Source: Alphaproteobacteria bacterium (GTDB taxonomy: Bacteria; Pseudomonadota; Alphaproteobacteria; JAUHZC01). From it: 64,000 nt of DNA. Each line of letters opens with the position of its first letter. Position 1 is the stretch's first letter. The DNA lies in contig CP060236.1 of NCBI GenBank assembly GCA_023898725.1, forward strand, positions 434,001 through 498,000. The letters are read 5' to 3'. Position numbers and translations under genes: made by a program. Shown here in pieces: positions 46,759-56,185 of this stretch. The notes beneath the pieces are model-generated. The model saw only the letters and a program-made list of their open reading frames with translations. It was not told the origin of the DNA and did not search any database.

Positions 46759-47673
46759 TTATTCTTTTTCTTTAGCACGTTGTGTCAGGGGATGACAACT
46801 CTCAACCAAATCTTTGAGTGATTCAGGCAAGATGTGCGTATAAATTTCTGTGGTATTGATGCTGCTGTGTCCGAGAAGTTTTTGCACGCTAATAAGATCA
46901 GCCCCTCTAGCTAATAAATGCGTGGCGAAGGCATGACGGATGACATGCGGAGAAACTTTGCGGGCGTCAATTCCCACAGAAAGCGCAAGCTCTTTGATTA
47001 ACTGGTGAAATCGTTGGCGCGTAAGGTGCCCCAGAACCCCGCGTGAGGGAAACAGAAAGGGGCTTGTTCTTGCGCCGAAAGAGTCACGCAAAGGAAGATA
47101 CGCATCCAGCGCTTTGATTGCGTGGTGCGTAAGAGGAATAAGGCGTTCTTTGCTGCCTTTTCCGCATACCCGCACCAAGTCATGGTTTTGGCTTTTAATG
47201 AGACTATTGCGGGCCATTGAAACAAGCTCAGTAACACGCATACCCGTGGCGTAGAGGATCTCCATCATGGCTGTTAAACGCAAGCCCTCTATGCCCTCTT
47301 TGTCGTGACTAGCTTCAATCAAGCAAGAAACCTCTTCCACACTGAGGTGCTTGGGAAGAGTGCGCCCTAAGCGGGGTTTTTTCAGGTATTGTGTAAGGTC
47401 TGTTTCAAGAACTCCCTCAGTAATCAAAAAGTGAAAAAATTGTCTTAAGGCTGAAATGCGACGACTAACAGTAGAAGATGCCATTCCCTGACCATACTCA
47501 TTCTCCAGAAAGGTATAAATTTCCTCCCGCGTGAGATTTTCAAGCCTGGTTTTCCCAAGGATACCCTGTACTTTTTGTAAATCTGTTTTATAAGCAATGC
47601 GTGTGTTGTTGCTACATCCGCGCTCTACCCGAAGCATTTCATAAAAGTTCTCCAGATGTATATCCCAGTTCAC
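46759..47673 (-). CDS. xerD: Tyrosine recombinase XerD
   Basis: 304 aa. The active residues are all present: R146 (GMRVTELV), K172 (GKGSKER), H243 and R246 (HVIRHAF), H269 (LLGHSS) and Y278 (EIYTH). Resolves chromosome dimers at dif together with XerC. The neighbours (accA in many alphaproteobacteria) favour XerD over a phage integrase. It overlaps truA by four bases. Confidence 0.92.
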   Translation of the reverse strand: MNWDIHLENFYEMLRVERGCSNNTRIAYKTDLQKVQGILGKTRLENLTREEIYTFLENEYGQGMASSTVSRRISALRQFFHFLITEGVLETDLTQYLKKPRLGRTLPKHLSVEEVSCLIEASHDKEGIEGLRLTAMMEILYATGMRVTELVSMARNSLIKSQNHDLVRVCGKGSKERLIPLTHHAIKALDAYLPLRDSFGARTSPFLFPSRGVLGHLTRQRFHQLIKELALSVGIDARKVSPHVIRHAFATHLLARGADLISVQKLLGHSSINTTEIYTHILPESLKDLVESCHPLTQRAKEKE

Positions 47674-48452
47674 TCAATCCCATCCTGCCAAGTTTTGATC
47701 AGTACCTCGGGATAGTCGACCTTCATAAAGCAAAGCCCATAAGGTGGAGCCGTCGGTCCAGCAGCAGAGCGATTACGTGCTGCGAAAATGCCTGGAATAT
47801 CTTGCGGTTTAAACTTACCCTTTCCAACCCACATCAAGGTTCCCATAATGTTGCGCACCTGATGGTGTAAAAATGCACGGGCGGAAACATTCAGGTGTAG
47901 TTCATCTTCGTGCGCTATGAGGGTAATTGACTCTAGCGAACGAATGGGGTTTGTCGCTTGACAGAGTGATGCGCGGAAGGATGTAAAATCCTGTAGGCCC
48001 TGAAAATAGGGTATAGCTTCTTGCATGGCATCCCGATCAAGGTTCACAGGGCAATGCCACACCTTGTTGTGTTCATACGATGGAGGCGCACGGCGGTTGA
48101 GAACTCTGTACCGATAGGATCGCCGGAGTGCAGAAAATCGGGCGTGAAACTCACTGCTTATCTGGCTCACCTCTACCACACATACGCGATGTTTCCTGAG
48201 GTGACTATTTATTCCTTCCCGGACTTGGTGGGGGGTGTAGGAACGCTCAAAGTCTACGTGAGCTACCTGTCCGAGTGCATGAACGCCAGCATCCGTGCGC
48301 CCTGATCCCATAATAGAAATGTGTGAAGGATCGGTCTGTGTAAACTTACCGATCGCTTCTAATAAGACACCTTGTACAGTAATTGCAGTGGGCTGCATTT
48401 GCCACCCAGCAAATCCCGTTCCGTCATATTCAATGGTGAGTTTATAGCGCAC
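47670..48452 (-). CDS. truA: tRNA pseudouridine synthase A (positions 38-40)
   Basis: 260 aa. The catalytic Asp is D54 in GSGRTDAGVHALGQ. It begins MRYKLTIEYDGTGFAGWQMQ, the family signature. It overlaps fmt by 11 bases. Confidence 0.97.
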   Translation of the reverse strand: MRYKLTIEYDGTGFAGWQMQPTAITVQGVLLEAIGKFTQTDPSHISIMGSGRTDAGVHALGQVAHVDFERSYTPHQVREGINSHLRKHRVCVVEVSQISSEFHARFSALRRSYRYRVLNRRAPPSYEHNKVWHCPVNLDRDAMQEAIPYFQGLQDFTSFRASLCQATNPIRSLESITLIAHEDELHLNVSARAFLHHQVRNIMGTLMWVGKGKFKPQDIPGIFAARNRSAAGPTAPPYGLCFMKVDYPEVLIKTWQDGIE

Positions 48453-49446
48453 GTGAATGGATCACACAACTTCCAGGAGCCATCGGAAAACCCCGTAAGA
48501 ACGGGATGATATCTTGGGGTTCTTTTCCTGCTCGTTGGACCGTCTCGAGACGCATGGCCCCTCCTCTGCATCCAATATGCATACTATCTGGACTAATTTC
48601 CCCAGGTTTCATTTCAAGGGTAATCACAGGGGTTGCTTTGAGTACTTTAATGCGCACACCATCGTAGGTAAACCAGGCACCTGGCCAGGGCGTATGTCCG
48701 CGGATATGACGGTCTACAAAAGATGCCGACTGTGTCCAATCAATCCGCCCCGACTCTTTGGTGAGTTTCCCAGAGTATGTGGCCAGGGTATGATCTTGGG
48801 GGACAGGGATAATGTTCCCGGCACAGTATCTCGCAAGTGTATGCGTCAGAATCTCAGCCCCTTTGTGGCATAACACATCATGAAATTCCCCTGCTGTTGT
48901 TTTTGGTGTAATGGGCACAGCAACATGTGCTAACATATCGCCGGCGTCTAATTCTCTCACCATCTCCATGATGGTTATCCCCCCTTCTGTATCACCATAA
49001 ATGACTGATGCATGAATGGGGCTTGCACCCCGCCACCGGGGTAGCAATGATCCATGGACATTAATACACCCGTGCGTTGGCACATCAAGATATCGCTGTG
49101 GCAAGAGTGCCCCATAGGCCACGACGACACACACATCAGGAGCAAGGGCACAGAAAGATTCATAAGCATCAACAGGGGATAGTTTCTCGGGGGTAAAAAG
49201 GGTAAGGTTATGATCCTCAGCACAAAGATGCACTGGGGATTTCTGAGGCTTTTGTCCCCGATTAGCAGGACGAGGAGGCTGTGTAAAGACCCCGACGATT
49301 TCATAGAGAGTATCTTTCTGTAGAAGAGCCACTAGGCTTGGTACAGCAAAGTCGGGGGTTCCCATAAAGACAACACGGAGCGGTTGTGTGGGAGAGGCCT
49401 TTGAAGTTTTACTCTTGTTTTGACTCTTAATTTCCTTATCAGGCAT
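48442..49446 (-). CDS. fmt: Methionyl-tRNA formyltransferase
   Basis: 334 aa from ATG 49446. It opens with a polar 24-residue stretch and then LRVVFMGTPDFAVPSL. The active-site region is INVHGSLLPRWRGASPIHASV with the later Asp in RELDAGDML. It overlaps the def stop by 8 bases; the def-fmt pair is the usual arrangement. Confidence 0.97.
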   Translation of the reverse strand: MPDKEIKSQNKSKTSKASPTQPLRVVFMGTPDFAVPSLVALLQKDTLYEIVGVFTQPPRPANRGQKPQKSPVHLCAEDHNLTLFTPEKLSPVDAYESFCALAPDVCVVVAYGALLPQRYLDVPTHGCINVHGSLLPRWRGASPIHASVIYGDTEGGITIMEMVRELDAGDMLAHVAVPITPKTTAGEFHDVLCHKGAEILTHTLARYCAGNIIPVPQDHTLATYSGKLTKESGRIDWTQSASFVDRHIRGHTPWPGAWFTYDGVRIKVLKATPVITLEMKPGEISPDSMHIGCRGGAMRLETVQRAGKEPQDIIPFLRGFPMAPGSCVIHSRAL

Positions 49447-49990
49447 CGGGTGTGTCTTCTTCAGGAAGCGTTTTATAAAAACGTTTGAGTTTGGCAAGGC
49501 GTTTAAGGGCCATTTTTTGCTTTAGGGGAGAGAGATAATCGATACACAGCTTTCCATTGAGGTGATCAATTTCGTGCTGAATGCACACAGCAAGCATTCC
49601 CTCGGCCTTGATGTTTTGAGGATCTCCATTCTCATCCAAATAGTGGAGACGTATACATGCGGATCGCGTCACTTTTACCCGGTATTCCGGAACTGAAAGA
49701 CATCCCTCATTGTTTGTCGTTGTTTCTGGGCTTGACCAGATAATCTCAGGATTGATCATCTTGTAAACACCAGAAGAGGCTGCCTGAGGGAGATCCTCAC
49801 GCAGATCTATGACAATCATGCGCTTGTGAATATTGACCTGAGTTGCTGCAAGTCCTACACCATTATCGGCGTACATCGTTTCAAGCATATCATCAAGCTG
49901 TTTGCGTACAGCACCGTTGACTGCAACCACTGGTGTTGCAACAAGGCGCAGGCGATCATCAGGAAGCGTTAAAACCTGAAGACGTGCCAT
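49439..49990 (-). CDS. def: Peptide deformylase
   Basis: 183 aa, iron or zinc hydrolase that removes the N-formyl group. The three motifs are GVGLAATQ (residues 44-51), EGCLS (Cys97) and QHEIDHLNG (H139, E140, H143). Confidence 0.97.
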   Translation of the reverse strand: MARLQVLTLPDDRLRLVATPVVAVNGAVRKQLDDMLETMYADNGVGLAATQVNIHKRMIVIDLREDLPQAASSGVYKMINPEIIWSSPETTTNNEGCLSVPEYRVKVTRSACIRLHYLDENGDPQNIKAEGMLAVCIQHEIDHLNGKLCIDYLSPLKQKMALKRLAKLKRFYKTLPEEDTPDA

Positions 49991-50079
49991 GGCTGTGCTC
50001 CTTCATCAATGAAACCACCTATCCTTGCTATACTGCAGGCGGGTAGGTAAGTGTGTTGCGCCCTCCCTACGTCGGTTCT

Positions 50080-52167
50080 TTACAGAGACCTTGAGGTACG
50101 GGAACTGATAGTATATAGATAGGCGCACATGAGAGCAAATACAACAGTACCCCCAATATTTTGTGCGAATACACTCAAATTCAACATTTCTTGAGAATCG
50201 CGCATGGACGGCACGGAAACAATCATGGCGGCAATGGTAATGCCAATAAGAGCTTCACCCGCAACAAGCCCTGACGCAAAAAGCATCCCTCGCCGACGCG
50301 CAACCTCTACAACATTGTGAAAGTGAATGCCAAGAATCCCCCGTGCCTTGTCAAGCTTCTTTGTAGCATAAAGAGAAATCAACCCCCCAATCAAAACAGG
50401 AAGTGTAATCTCTAAGGGCATATATACACCAAGAGCAACAGCCAATACAGGGAGACGGAACTCTGATCCACGCGCGCGCAGAACCTCGTCTACTGCGATT
50501 ACAAGAATGGCTGCGATTCCACCAATGGTCACCATGCTCCAATCAAGAGAGTGCGTAAATACGCCCTTGGCTACCATGGCCATCATAGCTGCTTTTGGTG
50601 CCCCAAGAGCCCGCGCAGGGTCCATTCCTTCTCGTGGCATAACATCCCCAATACCATAAGCTGCAAAAAGCACGTTAAAAATTGGTGCCATTAATAATGA
50701 CCCAACAATCACACCAACAATTAGCATAACCTGTTGTTTCCAAGGTGTCGCTCCGACTAATTGTCCTGCTTTCAAATCTTGAAGATTATCACAACTTACG
50801 GCACCTGCACACGCGACAACGGCCGCTATGATAATCGAAATACCGGCAAGGGTTGCTGCAGAAATAGCCTGTCCGAGATCGTTTGACATAAGCACAAGCA
50901 ACAACAGAGACACAAACATTACGGCCATAATTGTGACGCCAGAAAGGGGATTATTTGATGAACCTAAAATCCCCGACATATACCCTGCAATGGCTGACAC
51001 CAGAAAACCGAGCACAAGTGTTGCTATAATGATTGCCATAATCACACCCGCATACCCAAGACTTGTGAAGGACAGTGATTGCGGATCAAACAAATTATGT
51101 GTCATCAGAATAAGTGGCAGACATAAAGCCATAATGCTCCATAAAACATAGATAAACGGAATATCTTGCTCCGTGCGTAAGATTCTCACTTTGGCACCCG
51201 AGGCTGATTTTTTCAGCGAACTCAAGGATGAAACAATCGCACGACGCATCGGATCAATAAGGTGCACTGTCGTCCACAATCCTCCCAAAACCATCATGCC
51301 AACACCAATCATACGAATCTTTGAACTCCAAATAATCATAGCTGATCCCATCACAGAGCTAGCCTCAGGAATACCTTCTATGTATCCAAAAAGTGGTAAG
51401 GCTATAAACCATGCAACAACACCACCGATTGTCATACTAATACCAACGGGATGCCCAACGATATAGCCTGCACCAAGAAGAACAGGACTTAGCCCAATGC
51501 TGCCACCAATAAGCGTACCTCCGGTTTTTGTCCAAATACCGATTGATTCTGAAAAAGCCACAATACCAGACTGACCAAACTTCAAAAGTGTGGCACCAAG
51601 ACCCCCAAGAAGTAAGTCCTTCGCTCCCTCGGACGTGGAACTTTCTCCCACTTTCAAGACTTCGGCTGTGGCAACACCTTCAGGAAATAATAGATTCCCC
51701 TCAACCACAAGGGCGCGACGCAAGGGAATAGAAAACAATACGCCAAAAACTCCACCGATTCCCACAATAAGAGAGGTTTGCCACATGGGGAATGTGTCCC
51801 AATACCCCATTAATACAAGAGCGGGAAGGGTGAACATTGTCCCAGCAGCGACGACTTCGCCAGCGGAGGCGGTGGTCTGTACGATGTTATTTTCCAGAAT
51901 ATTGGCATTTTTGAAAAAGCGCAAAATAGCCATCGAAATCACAGCGGCTGGAATAGTAGCTGAAACGGTAAGGCCAATTTTAAGACCTAGGTAAGCATTT
52001 GCTCCTGCCATTGCAGCAGAAAGAAGAATACTCAAAATAAAAGACTTAAGGGTTATTTCGGGTAACCGTTGTGATGAAGATATATAGGGTGCTGGGGTAT
52101 CACTGTCGGCGCGCACAGGCGTAGGTATTTTTTGGATGGCTTGGCTTGTCACAGAGGTTATACTCAT
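50080..52167 (-). CDS. OPT-family oligopeptide/metal transporter
   Basis: 695 aa with about 14-16 membrane segments. It starts with a 30-residue polar region and then ITLKSFILSILLSAAMAGANAYLGLKIG, typical of the bacterial OPT branch. SSNNPLSGVTIM and the Gly-rich IGGSIGLSP loops are also family-like. The substrate could be peptides or metal chelates. Single gene, no operon partner. Confidence 0.9.
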   Translation of the reverse strand: MSITSVTSQAIQKIPTPVRADSDTPAPYISSSQRLPEITLKSFILSILLSAAMAGANAYLGLKIGLTVSATIPAAVISMAILRFFKNANILENNIVQTTASAGEVVAAGTMFTLPALVLMGYWDTFPMWQTSLIVGIGGVFGVLFSIPLRRALVVEGNLLFPEGVATAEVLKVGESSTSEGAKDLLLGGLGATLLKFGQSGIVAFSESIGIWTKTGGTLIGGSIGLSPVLLGAGYIVGHPVGISMTIGGVVAWFIALPLFGYIEGIPEASSVMGSAMIIWSSKIRMIGVGMMVLGGLWTTVHLIDPMRRAIVSSLSSLKKSASGAKVRILRTEQDIPFIYVLWSIMALCLPLILMTHNLFDPQSLSFTSLGYAGVIMAIIIATLVLGFLVSAIAGYMSGILGSSNNPLSGVTIMAVMFVSLLLLVLMSNDLGQAISAATLAGISIIIAAVVACAGAVSCDNLQDLKAGQLVGATPWKQQVMLIVGVIVGSLLMAPIFNVLFAAYGIGDVMPREGMDPARALGAPKAAMMAMVAKGVFTHSLDWSMVTIGGIAAILVIAVDEVLRARGSEFRLPVLAVALGVYMPLEITLPVLIGGLISLYATKKLDKARGILGIHFHNVVEVARRRGMLFASGLVAGEALIGITIAAMIVSVPSMRDSQEMLNLSVFAQNIGGTVVFALMCAYLYTISSRTSRSL

Positions 52168-52768
52168 TTGTTGTTGTATTTCATTTTATCAAACCACAGA
52201 CTTTTGTCTAGCGCGTATAAACTGTCAAGGAATTCTTACGCTATTTTTATTATACGTTGCGGGATAGCAAGAGGTTATACAGATGCTTCTTCTGTTGTTT
52301 TTACACAGTGATAAAATCTAAAATGATTATAATTTATGGGTATGTTTGTGTGTGCTGCCTTGCTGTATTAGTGAATTGCCATGACTTGTGAAAGGGCCAA
52401 ATTTAGCAAAGCTTTGCAAAACTCTGAGAGAACTTAGGCAGGATGCCCATTTTTCATGGGCACGTTCCGCGCACAAAACGTGTTGGTAATTTACAATTTT
52501 TGCTGTAGGGTGTGGGTATGAGTTTTCCGCCTGCACAATCAATGCGGCGGTTTTTGGACAAGCTATTAAACTAACAATCCCCAGTCGTGGGTATCTTTGA
52601 GAAACGTTCCAGTGATATATAAAGGACAATTCGAATTGCGGTTAGATCATTCCTTGACAGGCATGCAAACGTGGGTACGCCTGTGTAAGTCGTATATACG
52701 TACGAGGTTGATAAACAGTGTTAAATTAGTAGCGCGTCCGTCACCCCTAGTGATGGAGATTTTACGTA
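52168..52768. other. Long gap ahead of rne, possible 5' leader
   Basis: About 600 bases between two divergent genes with no convincing reading frame. It holds a perfect palindrome GCAAAGCTTTGC (52406-52417) and a 7-bp hairpin TGCCCAT/ATGGGCA (52444-52462). In other bacteria the rne leader controls RNase E by self-cleavage; whether this one is transcribed is unknown. Confidence 0.4.
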
Positions 52769-55060
52769 ATGGTAAAACGCATGTTAATCGATGCGGTGCA
52801 CGCCAGTGAGCGCCGCGTAGCTGTTGTTGAAAATGACAAACTTGTTGCTTTTGATTTTGAAACAGCAAATAATCAATCTCGTAAAGGGAACATTTTTCTG
52901 GCAAAAGTTGTTCGGGTAGAGCCCTCTTTACAAGCTGCCTTTCTGGATTATGGCCAGGAAAAACATGGATTTTTAGCGTTTACTGATATTCAACACAGTA
53001 ATTATCAAATTCCTGTTGAGGATCGTAAAGCTCTAGAGGAAGAGCAACAAAAAATTCTTGCCGAATCAGAAATCAATGAAAACCTCTTTGAGGATGTTTT
53101 TGACACTGTTGAACAGGGGGGCGATGATCAAGCTTTTGGTAATGCTACCAATGAGCTTTCTACCGATCGACATCTCTTAGAAGATAAACCTCCATCGGAA
53201 AAATCGGCGGAGGATCAGCCTGATGGGGAAGACGACGATGATTACGATGTCGAGATTTCGGGAGGCACAGCTGATGATGCCGAAGACAAACCGGCACCGT
53301 CGCAGGCGAAAACGCTGGGGGATTTTTATCGTCGCTATAAAATTCAAGAGGTCATTAAGCGTGGCCAAGTGATGCTAGTTCAGGTGGTTAAGGATGAGCG
53401 TGGCAGTAAAGGGGCCGCCCTTACAACGCACATCTCATTGCCGGGGCGCTATTGTGTGTTGATGCCTAATGCCTATCACAAAGGGGGTGTTTCACGAAAA
53501 ATTTCTGACGTGAAGGATCGCCGTCGTTTGCGTACAATCATTGAGTCGTTGGATCTTCCCACAAACATGAGTCTCATTATACGCACAGCAGGACTTGATC
53601 GTAATAAGTCGGAAATTCGCCGTGACAGCGAGTACCTCATGCGGTTGTGGGATGAGGTGCGGGAAAAGACCTTGCGTTCAAATGCTCCCTGTCTTGTGTA
53701 TGAGGAGGGAGATATTATCCGTCAGGCGCTGCGGGATCTTTTCCGCAAGGATATGGAGGAGGTTTTGGTTGATGGTGTTGATGCTTACCAAGAAGCCAAA
53801 AATTATATGAAACAACTCAGCCCAAGTTATGCGTCGCGGGTAAAAAAACATGTGGAAAAATCATCCTCTCTTTTTGCAAAGTATGGTGTTGAGGCTGAGT
53901 TGAGCCATTTGTACGCGCACGAAGTCACCTTGCCTTCCGGGGGTTATTTAATTATTAACCATACCGAAGCTCTTGTTTCTATTGATATTAACTCAGGCCG
54001 TGCAACGCGCGAACGCAATATTGTTGATACGGCGTACAAGACAAATCTTGAAGCTGCGGAGGAAATTGGTCGTCAAGTGCGTCTGCGAAACCTTTCGGGA
54101 TTGCTCGTCGTTGACTTTATTGACATGGACAACAGTAAACATGTGCACGCGGTGGAACGCAAGTTTCGTGATGCCATGCGGGAAGATCGTGCCCGTGTAC
54201 AAATCGGTCATATAAGCCAATTTGGCCTTCTGGAATTTTCTCGCCAGCGCCTCGGTGCTAGTTATCTCGAAACCATCACTCAGGCGTGTAGTCATTGTGG
54301 TGGCCGGGGTGTTGTGCCTGCACAAAATCTTCTGGGTGTACGGGTGTTGCGCAAGGTTCAGGAGGCGGCCTCTTCTTCCAAAGCCCCTGAGCGAGTACGT
54401 TTAGCCCTTCATCCGTCTGCGGCGCTGTATATTTTGAACGATATGCGCCAACAGCTACTGAACATAGAGGAAGAGTGCGGCAAAAAGGTTGCAATTGCTA
54501 GTGATCATGCCTTAGGAACCGAAGACGTGATAGATCTTGATAGCGAGCGCAAACCACCTCAACGACCACAGCAATCCCGAGAGGGTCGCCTTCATGAGCG
54601 CAATAAACGCCCTCAGCGGCGGAGTCCATCGCCCGAAAATCAACAGAAACTGACCAAGGTTGCTTCTCAGAATAGTGCTGATGCCCCTCCAAAGGCGATA
54701 AAACCTGTTTCTGTGGATGGAGCTACCAAATCACCCTCGCCGGGACCTTCTGATGCGGGAGATATTGAGCCCCAGGCTAAGCGCTCTCGTAGTCGGAATC
54801 GTCGCTCTCGTCGGCGCAGAGGAACAGGGGAAACCCCTCTTCAGGCAGGAGAGGTTGCTGCGGAAAAAGTTCTCGAAAAAACGACACCTTCCGCTGATGC
54901 ACCTTCTGTGACTCCTCAAAAAAACAAACAAGCGATCAAAAGAACAACCCAGGAAGCTGAGCTTAAAAGCAAGGCTGAAAAATCAGACTCAACAGCTGAT
55001 AAAAAACGCCGGGGATGGTGGAAACGCTTGGTTGAAAATAAATCCGAGGCCCCAGAGTAA
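52769..55060 (+). CDS. rne: Ribonuclease E
   Basis: Endonuclease that nucleates the degradosome. 763 aa. The S1 domain begins MLIDAVHASERRVAVV and is interrupted by an acidic, low-complexity insertion at about residues 82-188 (runs such as DGEDDDDYD), known from alphaproteobacterial RNase E. The DNase-I-like catalytic region has SIDINSG and LLVVDFIDM; the zinc link is CSHCGGRG. The C-terminal part is disordered with a basic patch KRSRSRNRRSRRRR near 670 and ends RRGWWKRL, the peptide type that binds PNPase in Caulobacter. ATG 52769 has GGAGA upstream; a parS-containing hairpin follows the stop. Confidence 0.95.
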   Translation: MVKRMLIDAVHASERRVAVVENDKLVAFDFETANNQSRKGNIFLAKVVRVEPSLQAAFLDYGQEKHGFLAFTDIQHSNYQIPVEDRKALEEEQQKILAESEINENLFEDVFDTVEQGGDDQAFGNATNELSTDRHLLEDKPPSEKSAEDQPDGEDDDDYDVEISGGTADDAEDKPAPSQAKTLGDFYRRYKIQEVIKRGQVMLVQVVKDERGSKGAALTTHISLPGRYCVLMPNAYHKGGVSRKISDVKDRRRLRTIIESLDLPTNMSLIIRTAGLDRNKSEIRRDSEYLMRLWDEVREKTLRSNAPCLVYEEGDIIRQALRDLFRKDMEEVLVDGVDAYQEAKNYMKQLSPSYASRVKKHVEKSSSLFAKYGVEAELSHLYAHEVTLPSGGYLIINHTEALVSIDINSGRATRERNIVDTAYKTNLEAAEEIGRQVRLRNLSGLLVVDFIDMDNSKHVHAVERKFRDAMREDRARVQIGHISQFGLLEFSRQRLGASYLETITQACSHCGGRGVVPAQNLLGVRVLRKVQEAASSSKAPERVRLALHPSAALYILNDMRQQLLNIEEECGKKVAIASDHALGTEDVIDLDSERKPPQRPQQSREGRLHERNKRPQRRSPSPENQQKLTKVASQNSADAPPKAIKPVSVDGATKSPSPGPSDAGDIEPQAKRSRSRNRRSRRRRGTGETPLQAGEVAAEKVLEKTTPSADAPSVTPQKNKQAIKRTTQEAELKSKAEKSDSTADKKRRGWWKRLVENKSEAPE

Positions 55061-55221
55061 CCCTATCGCGTTAACCTGTCGAAATACCCAGCTGATGTGC
55101 TCTGTGGTGTGTCCCTGGTTGGGCTTATCAGAAAGTTTTCAGACGTCACCACTCAGGGACGATAATTACTGCTGATAAATTCTACTTTGTGGTGCATCGC
55201 TAACGAGAAAAAAGTTTTAGG

Positions 55222-55285
55222 CCCTTAGCACTCAATGTTCCACGTGGAACATTGAGTGCTGCTAGGGGTGTGTTTTTTGTTTTTT
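55222..55285 (+). terminator. Terminator-like hairpin after rne, with parS inside it
   Basis: A perfect 34-base palindrome (55227-55260) has parS site 1 at its centre; outer CCCT/AGGG arms may extend it. TTTTTTGTTTTTT follows at about 55272-55284. It has the form of a Rho-independent terminator for rne. Confidence 0.55.
55236..55251. other. parS: parS site 1
   Basis: TGTTCCACGTGGAACA, a full 16-base palindrome close to the chromosomal parS consensus TGTTTCACGTGAAACA. ParB loading site. Confidence 0.88.
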
Positions 55286-55330
55286 AGGCAAATGTGTAAG
55301 GCACCTTCTGTTTTGGATGGTTTAGCAAAA

Positions 55331-55346
55331 TGTTCCACGTGGAACA
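55331..55346. other. parS: parS site 2
   Basis: TGTTCCACGTGGAACA, same 16-mer as site 1, preceded by TTTAGCAAAA as is site 3. Confidence 0.88.
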
Positions 55347-55401
55347 ATGTAAAATTATAATCCATGATTGCTTTTTTGGATTTGTGATAACTTTAGCAAA
55401 A

Positions 55402-55417
55402 TGTTCCACGTGGAACA
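55402..55417. other. parS: parS site 3
   Basis: TGTTCCACGTGGAACA with the same left flank as site 2. Confidence 0.88.
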
Positions 55418-55500
55418 TTTTATAGTTTTTTGTAGAAATTTCTGTTTTTACACGAGATAATGCTTGGGTTGCGTATTGTTTTGTGATAATTCTAGGAAAT

Positions 55501-55516
55501 TGTTCCACGTGAAACA
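55501..55516. other. parS: parS site 4, hybrid half-sites
   Basis: TGTTCCACGTGAAACA: left half as in sites 1-3, right half as in the classical consensus. It lies 12 bases before the rsmG start. Confidence 0.88.
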
Positions 55517-55528
55517 TTTGACTGGTCT

Positions 55529-56185
55529 ATGAATCCGTCCATTACTTCTTATTGTGAACTTCTCATCAAGTGGCAGCGCCACATTAATTTGGTTGGTCCT
55601 AAAACCATTGAAAACCTTTCAGAAAGGCACATTGCGGACTCTCTCCAGGTGTTGCGCCATATTCCTCAGGGCGCTTCCGTGATTGATTTAGGTTCCGGTG
55701 CTGGATTACCGGGTGTAGTCCTTGCCATTGAAAACCCCAGTCTTTCTGTGACGTGTGTGGATAATGATCAAAAGAAAATCGCGTTTCTCGTTGAGGTAAA
55801 ATCACGTCTTGGGTTGCCTAACTTGATACCCTTGGTATCCGATTGGAACGCTTTGTCCCAGAAATACGACGTTGTTGTTGCGCGCGCGGCCGGTAAATTA
55901 ACGAACATGCTGGCTGTTATGGATAGCTGCACACGTGTTGGTCATGGATTAGGGATTTTTCATAAAGGACAGTCATGGCGTGAAGAGTATGTGGCTGCCC
56001 AAGAAACATGGAGATTTTCATGCACGACTGAGCCCAGTCTTACAAACAGTGACAGTGCTCTTTTAATCATTCAAAATCTAGAGCCCAAGGTAGTGCAGCC
56101 TATCGATAAACCATCAATAGGGCAGCTGAATAAAGAATCCCATGAGGAGATAGAAGGACAGAGAGGGAGCAAAACGAATGAGTGA
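55529..56185 (+). CDS. rsmG: 16S rRNA (guanine527-N7)-methyltransferase
   Basis: 218 aa. The SAM motif is VIDLGSGAGLPGVVLA, preceded by ERHIADSLQVL and followed by ARAAGKLTNML. Formerly gidB; it normally sits beside mnmG and parAB near the origin, but mnmG is not here. It overlaps parA by eight bases. Confidence 0.96.
   Translation: MNPSITSYCELLIKWQRHINLVGPKTIENLSERHIADSLQVLRHIPQGASVIDLGSGAGLPGVVLAIENPSLSVTCVDNDQKKIAFLVEVKSRLGLPNLIPLVSDWNALSQKYDVVVARAAGKLTNMLAVMDSCTRVGHGLGIFHKGQSWREEYVAAQETWRFSCTTEPSLTNSDSALLIIQNLEPKVVQPIDKPSIGQLNKESHEEIEGQRGSKTNE

Noticed and set aside
52327..52629. 100-codon minus-strand frame in the rne leader
   Set aside because: No ribosome binding site, no recognisable motif, and composition looks like translated noncoding DNA.
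55227..55516. Repeated units resembling a short CRISPR array
   Set aside because: The repeats are parS palindromes of 16 bases with irregular spacers, next to parAB, and no cas genes are present.
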